A DNA stretch of 64,000 nt, from positions 27,122,118-27,186,117 of the forward strand of contig OX463780.1 in assembly GCA_949825025.1 (NCBI GenBank), read 5' to 3'. Shown here one piece after another: positions 10,520 to 22,319 of this stretch (within the stretch, counting starts at the first letter, position 1; every line of letters starts with the position of its first letter). The notes under the pieces were generated by a model. The model saw only the letters and a program-made list of their open reading frames with translations. It searched no databases and had not been told where the DNA came from. Source of the stretch: Siphlonurus alternatus. Its lineage: Eukaryota; Arthropoda; Insecta; Ephemeroptera; Siphlonuridae. A program made the position numbers and the translations under genes.

Positions 10520-10961
10520 TAGATATTATAATTAATACTCTATTTTTATGTTATTCAGAGTGTTCGTAAGCAAAATTCTTATAATAAATGTTTAAATACA
10601 CCATAATACACGGGGGAAAATAAACAGTATAATATTCATGGCATATTATTAATTTGGATATAAGTCAGAGGCTATATATATATATATATATATATATACT
10701 AGGCCAATGTTAAAAAAAAATTTAGAGTGGGGGAAATGCCCATGTTAAATCCAAAATTTGGGGGGTGGGGGGGGCTGCAGCCCCCCCAGCCCACCCCCTT
10801 GTTCCGCGCCTGCTGACTTATATGCAAATAATATATGCCATGAATATATATTGTTTATTTTCCCCCGTGTATTATGGTGTATTTTAACATTTATTATAAG
10901 AATTTTGCTTATGAACACTCTGAATAACATAAAAATATTAGAGTATTAATTATAATATCTA
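10520..10961. repeat. Inverted duplication with 149-base arms
   Basis: 10520-10668 and 10813-10961 are reverse complements with only scattered changes; shared landmarks are ACACGGGGGAAAATAAACA and TGTTATTCAGAGTGTTC. The 144-base spacer holds a (TA)n run (10673-10699) and a left-truncated CAGGCGCGGA-type element ending at 10812. The arms are not recognised as a known element. Confidence 0.85.
10700..10812. mobile_element. Truncated CAGGCGCGGATCC-family element (copy D)
   Basis: The body AGGCCAATGTTAAAAAAAAAT, GAGTGGGGGAA and CATGTTAAATCCAAAATTT is shared with the element at 12964-13133. It ends in TTCCGCGCCTG, matching that family's right terminus. The left terminus is missing. It contains a perfect G/C hairpin around CTGCAG. 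Confidence 0.65.
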
Positions 10962-11150
10962 AATATAGGACATAATACACATACGCAATATGATATGATA
11001 AATTAATTTATTTTATAATATAAAACTAAATATAAACAAAAGTTACTATATGACAATAAATTAAAGCGAGGAAGAATAAATATATAATAAATTATTTTAG
11101 TGAAAATCAGCAGAAAAAAAAAAGAAAATTATAAAACTCATATATATATA

Positions 11151-11326
11151 CAGGCGCGGATCCAAGGGGGGGGGGGCGATGGGGGCGATCGCCCCCCCCT
11201 AAAGGCCCCAAAATACATTGAAGGTATTACCACCCCCCACCCATCGCCCCCCTCCCACCCCAAAATTTAACATTGCGGGATAGGGCACCGCCCCCCCCCC
11301 CCAAAGCCGCGGGCTGGATCCGCCCC

Positions 11327-11328
<2 letters not shown>
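11151..11328. mobile_element. CAGGCGCGGATCC-family MITE (copy A)
   Basis: Starts CAGGCGCGGATCC and ends GGATCCGCCCCTG, imperfect terminal inverted repeats (TIRs), with runs of G on the left and C on the right. Flanks are TATATATA on both sides, compatible with an 8-bp hAT-type duplication but uninformative because the site is a TA microsatellite. Closely related to copy B. Confidence 0.75.

Positions 11329-11419
<91 letters not shown>
11329..11419. repeat. (TA)n microsatellite
   Basis: About 90 bases of nearly pure TA directly abutting the right end of the CAGGCGCGGATCC element; the element appears to have inserted into it. Confidence 0.95.
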
Positions 11420-11422
<3 letters not shown>

Positions 11423-11493
11423 TGTGTTAAATATATACATCTCGATCATTTAAAAGGGTAAGATAAAAGATAACAACAAGAACTATTTACTAA

Positions 11494-11759
11494 GGAGGAC
11501 GGCCTAACTTTTTTGCCGCCAACCGGCTGACATTTCCTCAACCCAGTGACGTCACGACGTTGACTTTTCTAGCGCATTTGATTGGCCTAGAGTCAGCTAC
11601 CGCGGTCAGAGATGCCGCTTTATTAGCCATGTGTCAAATCTTTGACGTCTTCAAAGAAACCGCCCGAGCACGTGGCTCATTTAGCGGACTTCCCCGAAGG
11701 TTGTCGAGAAATGTCGAGGATCGAGGTTCTTCAAAATAAGTTGTTCTAGGCCGTCCTCC
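11494..11759. mobile_element. MITE-like element with GGAGGACGGCCTA ends, 266 bp
   Basis: GGAGGACGGCCTA at the left is the reverse complement of TAGGCCGTCCTCC at the right. The interior is CpG-rich relative to its surroundings and is not palindromic beyond the ends. It contains TGACGTCACGACG. No clear target duplication and no ORF. Unassigned family. Confidence 0.7.
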
Positions 11760-12105
11760 AGTATATAGTCTTTGAGATAACAAAAAATAAGGAATAGCTC
11801 TAATCGACATAGTCCCATTTGATTAGCATGTAAACTTAGCTGAGCAACCTCAAAATAATAATAATAATAATAATAAAAATCGGCTTTGAATGATTTGTGT
11901 TAGAATATAATATATCAATTCAAAGTATTGAATTAATTTATAACTGTCAATATTGTCAATATCATTGTCATGCTTTTGTTGCCTGCTTTAATAAAATAAT
12001 TAGTAAAATTAATTAATATTATTCACATGTCATATTTATATTTTATGTATAAATGAGTATATTATATGAAAGGAAAAAAAGTAAATATATCATCTTGCAT
12101 GTAGG

Positions 12106-12304
12106 CAGGCGCGGATCCAGGGGGGGGGGCGATGGGGCGATCGCCCCCCCCCCCCCTCCCCAAGGTCCCAAAAAATACATTAAAGGTGTTACCACACCCC
12201 ACCCGCGCGTCGCCCCCCTCCCACTCTAAATTTTAACATTTCGGGATAGAGCACTGCCCCCCCCCCCCCCCCATCCTCAGAGCCGCGAGCTGGATCCGCC
12301 CCTG
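12106..12304. mobile_element. CAGGCGCGGATCC-family MITE (copy B)
   Basis: Begins CAGGCGCGGATCCAGG and ends CTGGATCCGCCCCTG. Its middle aligns with copy A (GGGATAG-GCAC-GCC block, ACATT-AAGGT-TTACCAC block). TGCATGTAGG occurs just left of it and again shortly to the right after six extra bases, a probable but imperfect target duplication. Confidence 0.75.
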
Positions 12305-12963
12305 CATGCCTGCATGTAGGATTCGAGAGACGAGATATATATATTATATTATATATATATTATATATTAGATATTATATATATGGAGTCACATAGTGCAT
12401 TGGGCATTCTCGTAATCTTATTTTTGACCCCGCTCGGATATACTATTATACCCTCTAAAAAAGACCTGTAATAAAGTATAATATATCATAAATTAAAATA
12501 CAAATGAATTAATAATCATATTTTATTACAGGATTTTTTTTTTTTTTTTTCAAAGGTACACCTTTAAAATTTTATTATGTTCTTACTATACATGGACATG
12601 GAGACAATCATATTGTCCCTATATAGCTAGCTGTCATTTTATTAAAAACTTGACGAGCTTGGTTATTTTATTGTCTCTGTAAAGCTTGGTTCGAGGAAGA
12701 CTGAAAATATATAGTTTGATCTTATACTCATAAAAAAGAAAACTTTAAAGAATTTCATAAAAAAAAAAAAAAAATGAACTTCTTTGAAGCTTTCTTTGAA
12801 GCTTTTAAAAACTTTAATACATAATCACACGAATTAAAATTATGTTTATATAACAAAGCCAAAATTCTACATATTAAATAAATATTGATAAAAATAAACA
12901 CTGTGGATTATGATATGTTTAAAATTTATTTAGCATGTAGAAATATGTGTACTATAATGATAG

Positions 12964-13133
12964 CAGGCGCAGATGCAGAAAAAACAATCGTTGGGGGGGA
13001 GGGGGCTGAAAATTTTCGGGAGAGGCTGTCTACATAAGGCCAATGTTAAAAAAAAATGGAGTGGGGGAATGCTTATATTGTCCATGTTAAATCCAAAATT
13101 TCGGAGCCCCCTCCCCCCCTGGATCCGCGCCTG
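12964..13133. mobile_element. CAGGCGCGGATCC-family MITE (copy C)
   Basis: Starts CAGGCGCAGATGCAG and ends CTGGATCCGCGCCTG. The middle is shared with truncated copy D rather than with A and B, so two subfamilies share the same ends. Confidence 0.7.
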
Positions 13134-13265
13134 TACAATACAATATGACCTTCTGTAATTACTATAACAGCTAGATTAATTGATATTAGACGATTCCGAT
13201 TTTTTATTAATATTTATTTATTATTTTTTTTAAAGGATATATATTATATATTTTTATATATTATA

Positions 13266-13647
13266 TGCACCCCTAAGGGCTTACAGCTCGCGGCGGGGTA
13301 ATGGGTAGGGATAAGTTAGAGGGAACGGATGATGGCCACGGCCCCTGTTACGCGTCCCAGCATTCGCTGAGGTTAGAATCGTGGAAAACCTCAGTCAGGA
13401 CGGAAGTAGTACACCTTTACTTTTTTCTTAATATGGACCAAAGCGATGTCCAAAGCCTGAGGAACCACACACAAGTGCATCACTGCACTGGGTGGAAAAC
13501 GAGATTAATTTACCCCAGGGAGGGAGCAACGTAATTTTTACTTGAAACGGTCACCCATCCAAGTACTAACCACGCTCGACGTAGCCTGCATGACTTCACG
13601 GTGATCTACCGAAAATCGGTCAATGCACTGCACTACGCTCGACCTCC
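13266..13647 (-). mobile_element. 5S-rRNA-derived SINE (SINE3-like), most complete copy
   Basis: On the minus strand the head contains GTGGTTAGTACTTGGATGGG and TGACCG, the internal promoter (A box to C box) of eukaryotic 5S rRNA, preceded by a 5S-like GACCGATTTTCGGTAGATCA segment. A body of about 270 bases unrelated to 5S follows and is shared with the copies at 41975 and 50705. No long ORF. The head has lost much of the 5S gene, so it is not a functional 5S gene. Confidence 0.85.
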
Positions 13648-13649
13648 AA

Positions 13650-14929
<1,280 letters not shown>

Positions 14930-16029
14930 ATCGGAAACGGCACCAGATGACGAATGTTGTCCTCAAAGTGATGCAGAAAGGAGTTAAAATTATGAAATTT
15001 ATTTCAGCTTCGGATGATCTTCTATTTTCAAGTTTCTAAACGACGATTGATTTCCAATATCATGCAGTAGCAGTAATTTCACTATATATATTATAGTTTA
15101 AATTATATTATTTTGTATTATAAAATATATTGTGCATGCCGTTATAACTCTATTATTAATATATAGTATAATAAATGCTAATTAATAATGCAAAGGAATA
15201 TAAGATTACTATTGTTATAAATAATGCTTAGAAATTATACATTTAATAATTTTAACTAAAAAAAAATCGTTATTAATTAACATAAAATATATAATGATAT
15301 ATAATACTCTATAATAAATTGTTAAATCATTAATGTTTTAAAAAAAGTCATAGAATTTATGCTTTTACTAAAAAAAGTATATATAATATGGCTAATTAAC
15401 AAAATTTTTTTTGATTAATATAATAATTAATGCTTATAAATATTAAAAAATCATTAAGTTTTTATTGTAATATAATTACACGATGAAACTTTTTTGATAT
15501 TGATAAATGTTCTCTTTACATGCTTCAGCAGTATCAAAAAAGTTTAAGTATTTTTATTTACACATTTTTATTTCAGTACACAATCGAGTAACAAGTCTCG
15601 GCATCAGGCAAACTTTTAACATACCAGTAAAACCTCTAGCTGTAATATATAGCTGCACGAGGAAGTACCTCACAGCCGTATTTCCCCAGTGGCTTGCCGC
15701 GTATTGACTATCAATAGCAGCAGCACGAGCACGCAGAAGAGTGGTGGCTCTTGGATTACAAAGTAAGACCTCTGAAATTGAAAGCTTTTTGTTTTACTCA
15801 ACCAAACTCTTAGAACGTAGAAGAGCAGAAGACAGTCTCTATTCCCTTAAAAAAAAACTTTTTTAGAAAGAATTTTTACTTCCATTGTCAAAGCTGCAAT
15901 ATAATATAGGTCTGTTTATTGTAATACACAATCAGATAATAACCAATTATTAGATGAACCTTATGACCCCTTCATCTGATTATTGATTCAAATCAATTGT
16001 GCATTTACAAATAAAACTTAAATATTATT

Positions 16030-16068
16030 ATATCTCTCTATGAGCTTTAGGCGGGGTAATGGGTTATT
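16030..16068 (-). mobile_element. 5S-SINE tail fragment
   Basis: CTATGAGCTTTAGGCGGGGT followed by AATGGG matches the reverse complement of the 3' tail of the SINE copy at 41975 (ACCCATTACCCCGC and AGCTCATAG). Only about 40 bases remain. Confidence 0.55.
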
Positions 16069-16377
16069 CGTAATTTTAATTATAGGTTAATTAGAAAATA
16101 TATTCAGAATCGTTAATAAGTTAATTGTTTTGTATATGAGACATGTTTTTGTGAACGGGACCTAAATTGATCAATTAATTGCATGTTACTGTAAAAAATA
16201 ATTAAATAATTTAAAATAAAAAATATAATTAACATTTCTTTTTTTTTATATAAAACTTTTTTCTATATTTATTTATTTTTTTACTTTCTGAAGTTGATGT
16301 ATAAAATCGCGGAGTAAAATCAATCGCGCGATTCACAAAACTCGTCAGGAAAACAGGAAAATAATCAGATATATATA

Positions 16378-16413
<36 letters not shown>

Positions 16414-16570
16414 TCATTTAATTATTACTTTATTATTATTATTTTATTATTACGGTTATAAAATAAACGCATTGCAGTATTATCACTGACGTGACATTCA
16501 TTGTATACAGTATGTTTAGTAAATGTATAATTATATATTATGTTCAGTGTACAATTATGTACAAATAATA

Positions 16571-16643
16571 CACGCATGGTGGGGTGTGGCATGGTGCATT
16601 GATCGGTTCTCATACTATCAATGAAGTCAAACAAAGCCGAGCG
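16571..16643 (+). mobile_element. 5S-SINE head fragment
   Basis: GGCATGGTGCATTGATCGGT and then CATACTATCAATGAAGTCA resemble the head of the SINE copy at 50705 (GCAGTGCATTGACCGGTTCT and ATCGAAATCAAGTCGAGCG). The match stops after GCCGAGCG. A decayed and truncated copy. Confidence 0.5.
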
Positions 16644-18566
16644 TTTTTTACTATATACGTATATATAGTACGTTGGATAGATGACAAGGGTGACTATTTT
16701 TTCTACAGAAATCACTCTGCTTTCCATGATCAAGCGGTTTCCATTGGCTTCAATCCATTGCACGTCCAGTTCATTTACACCAAAAAAAAATGTAACATTC
16801 ATCATGATATTTTCCCTCAATCACATTAAGTAAATGCCGGGATAGATTGCGATGCCGTAGCTGACTCCGTTTTCGATGAGCCTATGAAACGCATAAGTTT
16901 GGCTTTCAAAAGGTTCAATTTCTTTAAAAAAAAAAATAATAAAATAAAATAATAAAAAGGAGTGCAAAAAACCTTTATACACCATTCAGGGTTTATAAAC
17001 ACACTTTTACTATCGCTACTTCATCTAATTAGGCAGTCACCAATAGAGTTAACCATTTGATATTATCGTATTGTTAATTACATCGCACGAGCTGCGAATT
17101 TGGAGCTTTTCATATTATATCAACTCCAACGACTTTTGGTTACTGCATGCACCTAAACTCTCCATTAGTTATTATATTATTTATATTTATTTTATCATAA
17201 AGCAGCATGTAAATTTAATCGTTTACGCATTTTTTTTATCAGCACTTAATTACATTGTAAATTACATTACACACTTTTGTTCACACGTTTTATGTATAAA
17301 GTTAATGAACTATAAAATTGTGTGTGAAATTCACCAAGTATAAAAATTCACAGTAAAATTCGTATTTTTTTCTTTTTCTTTCCCCAATTTTCCAATTATA
17401 AAATGTAATTATTGAAGTGATGAAATTAAAATTTATAACAAAATAATTTCTGTAATAACCATATAAATTGACTGCTGTAAATGTTTTTTACTGTTGTAGA
17501 ATGTAGATGTAGAGTATAATCAACACATGCAAATAATAATAATAAAAAAAAAAGAATTAATGTTCTCTAGACAAAAATTCCATAGCGCGTTTTCAAGCAA
17601 TTATAATTATTAATATTTTAAATTTGTAAATTTTGTTATATTTTTGATAAAAGAGAGTTGATATATTTATTTTGTTACCCTTAACACGTCCAAACCTAAT
17701 ATTTTGACGTATTTTTACCTGAAACAAACGTCACTAAAAATCATTAACTATAATGAAGACATAATTTCTGTTATATTCTCAATAATGAGCGTAATTTCGT
17801 TTCGTTTCGTTTTTTTTTTTTTTTTTTCTGAAATTGTGTACCAAAGGAGGATAGTGTATCCTCTAGGTCTTCTCTATAGTGGCAGTCATATATACTCATT
17901 TGGGTTTTCGTCACAAACGTTCAGTATATAGTATACTTTAGCTCGCGTCGGACAGTGATTTTCTTCGTTACAAGACAAGCTGGTTACCAATGACTGCATG
18001 AGGACGTTACAAAAACGACAAAAACCAAGTTGGATGTGACTTGCAGTGCAGCACCCTCCTCAAAGAGAAGAAGAAGAATGTCTTTCATTTTTTCAGACCA
18101 TGAATCGTCAGTCATTTTGTACATATTATAAAAGAATCGAAAGAATGGAAAAGCTGCAGCGCTAATGAAAGATTGTTATTGGTAAAAATTTTATCTCACA
18201 TGGAACGCTCTAAATTTTGAGTCAAGATAGATTTCTTTTACTACACTTTTTCCCCGTCGTAAAACAAAAATGTAATAAGATAGGCATGCATGATAAATAG
18301 CATTATAAGAGACTTACAATTTAAAGAATCGTACCAATTACTTTTCGTAAAAAGCAAGTTTGTATTATTAATTTGATGACCTTTGATCTGTGTTCATTCA
18401 CTTTTATAAATTGTAGATAATTTTTCCTTTATTCCTTTTGAAACTTATTGAAACTTCATGCATGGAAGAAAAGAGTTTTCACTTTGATCTGTGTTTTTTA
18501 AGAAACATCAGATTAAATCTTGCTTCCCCTCGCCTTTAAATTCCCTAACCTATTCTTGGTCTTCAG

Positions 18567-18733
18567 CAGGCTCGGACTGGCCATAAGAGTTGGTGAGCGA
18601 TCGCTCAGTAGGCCCCCTCGGCTGGGAGACACCTACAACGTTAAAAGTAGGCCCCCACAGGGTCAAGTAGGCCCTTGATATGGGTCCATACTAGTGTTCG
18701 CTCAGTAGGCCCTTTGAGCCCAGTCCGACCCTG
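18567..18733. mobile_element. hAT-type MITE, 167 bp, with 8-bp target duplication
   Basis: Ends CAGGCTCGGACTGG and CCAGTCCGACCCTG are imperfect inverted repeats. GTCTTCAG stands immediately outside both ends (18559-18566 and 18734-18741), an exact 8-bp duplication as made by hAT transposases. The interior repeats the phrase AGTAGGCCC four times. No coding capacity. Confidence 0.88.
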
Positions 18734-19559
18734 GTCTTCAGGCTAAAGGGTATTTTTAATTAATATTTATTTTCAGTATAGACAAACTTATCGTGCAAAA
18801 TTAATACCGTATAAAAATTATCAGCTTAGTTTACGAAGTCCACAAGGCCGAACTCTATAGAAAATATATGTGCTCTTTTTTAAGCGATTAAATATTCTCT
18901 CGATTATAATAGGGAGATATAAGTAATTATACAGAATCATTATAATGTTTCTCATTCTCTACAAACTGTCTTTGCAATCTTAAGAACTGGCGTTATGTAA
19001 TTTTTAAAACTCGACGAATGAGCTTGATTGATGTTGATTTAGTTACAGGTCCCGATAGTGTATGTCTCGGACACGAGTTAAATAAACTATCCTGGGCCTG
19101 CCGAGACTCCTTCTCGGAATGTAAGGTGAAGGTAATGGAAAAATTCTTCCGTGCAGAAGGGCGATTGAGAAGGTGACAAACGACTTTTCTACTCTCCAGT
19201 CCGTCACCTAGAGAATGAGTGAAAAATGAGTGGATTATGGGATTGTACCGATGATTGAGAGTTTGTTTTTAGATGGAAATGAAAGAAATGATTATAGATT
19301 CAAAAGGAAGGTAAATATATTAATTTGAAGAATAAAATGTAAGGATTAAAGAAAGACAGGAAAGATTTCAGGAGCGGCACAGGTAAAATTATATATATAT
19401 ATAACAAGTTCCCCAGCACGCCTTGAGCAATCTTGAAGAATAATGAGCTACGTCTCGTATAACACGTGAAAGCGTTGCGTAGATGTCACACTATATGACC
19501 TGTCAGAAACAAGTGACAATAATATGACGTGTTTCAATTGATATAACTTTCAATGAGAT

Positions 19560-19773
19560 GAGACGATGTTCTTGCATGCTGGGTGCTCAATGTCGCGCGT
19601 GCGTGATGTTCGTGGCCGGTGCTTGGCAGAACGAGAGGCGCCTTCTGTCTTCAGTGGCGCCGGGTCCGCTCAGCGTGTCACTTCTTACTCTCCCGTGTGT
19701 GAACTTAATAACTTGCCGATAGAGGCGCTCTTATGTTCTGCTTTGAAATCCAAGAAGAGGAACCTTGAGACAG
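19560..19773 (+). promoter_or_regulatory. CpG-rich patch ending in a splice donor: candidate untranslated first exon
   Basis: A GC- and CpG-rich island in very AT-rich DNA that ends in CTTGAGACAG|GTAATT. The frame from 19566 is open for 71 codons but encodes nothing I recognise. It lies 7.2 kb upstream of the GPCR exon on the same strand and could be its 5' UTR exon and promoter. Equally it could be a decayed repeat. Confidence 0.3.
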
Positions 19774-20071
19774 GTAATTAGAAAAAAATATAAAATTAAA
19801 ATAAAATTAAATTTTAATCATTAAAAATTTTCCGGAGTTTTAACACTTTATAAAAATATTCAAAACGAGTTCTTTTTAAAAAAATAATAATAAATAAATA
19901 TTATGTAAATGCTAATCGTGCACATGCATAATCGTTTGTAATATAAATGCGCAATACATTTCACCATTGCATTATTAATCCTGTAATTATATTCAACAAT
20001 TTAAAGTCCACTAAAATGTAACATAAATAATACATATATGTTTTTTTTTAAATAATCATATTAACTATATA

Positions 20072-20398
20072 GAATGGAGTATCGACCTCAATTTTTTTTA
20101 TTGCAGAAATGGATAAATGAATTGGTGCAAAGTTATGCTACCCTGATTTTTTTCAGATTTTTTAGAGCCCGGGAAGTATTTTTTAAAAATTATTGAAAGA
20201 TTTTTCTGACGTCACGAGGCGCCGCTCCTTAAGAAAAGGATAGGACTTGCCGCCTCGTGACGTCACACAAAGGACATTCAATAATTTTTTAAAAATACTT
20301 CCAGGGCTGTAAAAAATCTGAAAAAAAAATCATGGTAGCATAACTTTGCACGCTCTATACATTTTTGCAATAAAAAAAATGAGGTCGATACTTCATTC
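20072..20398 (+). mobile_element. TGACGTCA foldback MITE, copy 1
   Basis: Long inverted repeats: GAATGGAGTATCGACCTCA at the left and TGAGGTCGATACTTCATTC at the right, with complementary arms nearly to the centre. Each arm carries TGACGTCACGAGGCG near the middle, flanking an asymmetric core CTCCTTAAGAAAAGGATAGG. Two further copies are at 39204 and 58254. No ORF; target duplication unclear. Confidence 0.85.
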
Positions 20399-21089
<691 letters not shown>

Positions 21090-21599
21090 ATTCACCTGGA
21101 GTGCCAAAAGTGTAACTCATATGAAAATCAAGGCCACGCATCAATATAAAGAGACAGTGGATCTTGATAATATTGATTAATTCGTATTTCCACAAGTATA
21201 TTTTTGAAAAAGTGATGCCTCTTTGATCGATTTTCTTAAATACAGAATGAGAGAATATAATTAATTATAAACAATTAATATAATTTAAACTGAATGAACT
21301 GTCAATATAAATATATATTGTTTTATTATTTAATTTAATAATTATTTTTATTACTGAACTAAATCAAATTATTAATTAATATCTATAATTAAATTATCAA
21401 CTTGCATGAAAATTTCTGCCTACTTAATCAAAAGAGGGGTTTAATTTTGTCTTATATAATTAAATATAGTGCTATAAATCTTGCTAGTACAATGAAAGTT
21501 GTCGATGGTTTAGAAAAATAATATATATACTGTAAATTTCAATGCTAGGCTTGTGTTTTTTTTTTATGATGAAATTTGTGGCTGTTTTGTTTATTAGTA

Positions 21600-21699
21600 T
21601 AATATGTGATTTGTTTTTGTATAGTTATTAGTATTTTGGTATCTTGTGACATTTGACGTGATGTATGTTGCCTTGTGCAACCTTTAACTTCGAAATAAA

Positions 21700-21742
<43 letters not shown>

Positions 21743-21747
21743 TATTT
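21600..21747 (+). mobile_element. Probable LINE 3' tail with (ATT)n end
   Basis: ACATTTGACGTGATGTATGT, CTTGTGCAACCTTTAACTTC and AATAAAATT lead into a (TTA)n run at 21699-21747. The order of poly(A)-like hexamer and simple-repeat tail is typical of non-LTR retrotransposon 3' ends. A diverged relative in the same orientation is at 45050. No coding part is attached. Confidence 0.4.
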
Positions 21748-22108
21748 TTCTGATATTATTTTGCTGTATTTTTCTGATATTATTTTGCTGATATATTAAC
21801 ATGCACGCTCGTTCAAATCTCGGATTATAAGAAAACTTGACAGAACTTTGCCAACTCTGGAAGTAAAATAAGAAATTAAATAAATGTAATGATATTAATT
21901 CGTTTTGATGACAAGTTTTGTGTATAATGAAATTTAATGTAAGCCAATGAATTTGGACGTAATTTTTTTATATGAAAACATAGAAGTTTTGCTGCTCGTT
22001 ATCAGTAAATTCAATTTTAAAAGTAGTCTTCTAGTTTCCTTAACTTAGTACGAAAGAAAGGAGATTAATTCTCATCGACCTGTAATTGAATCTATCTTTC
22101 TCGTCGTT

Positions 22109-22319
<211 letters not shown>

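Noticed and set aside
13266..13647. A genuine 5S rRNA gene
   Set aside because: Only the internal promoter region and part of the 5' half match 5S; the ends are missing and a shared non-5S body follows, as in a SINE.
16425..16820. 131-codon minus-strand open frame, the longest uncomplicated one in the middle of the window
   Set aside because: AT-driven composition, no recognisable domain, no splice context, and part of it lies over a 5S-SINE fragment.
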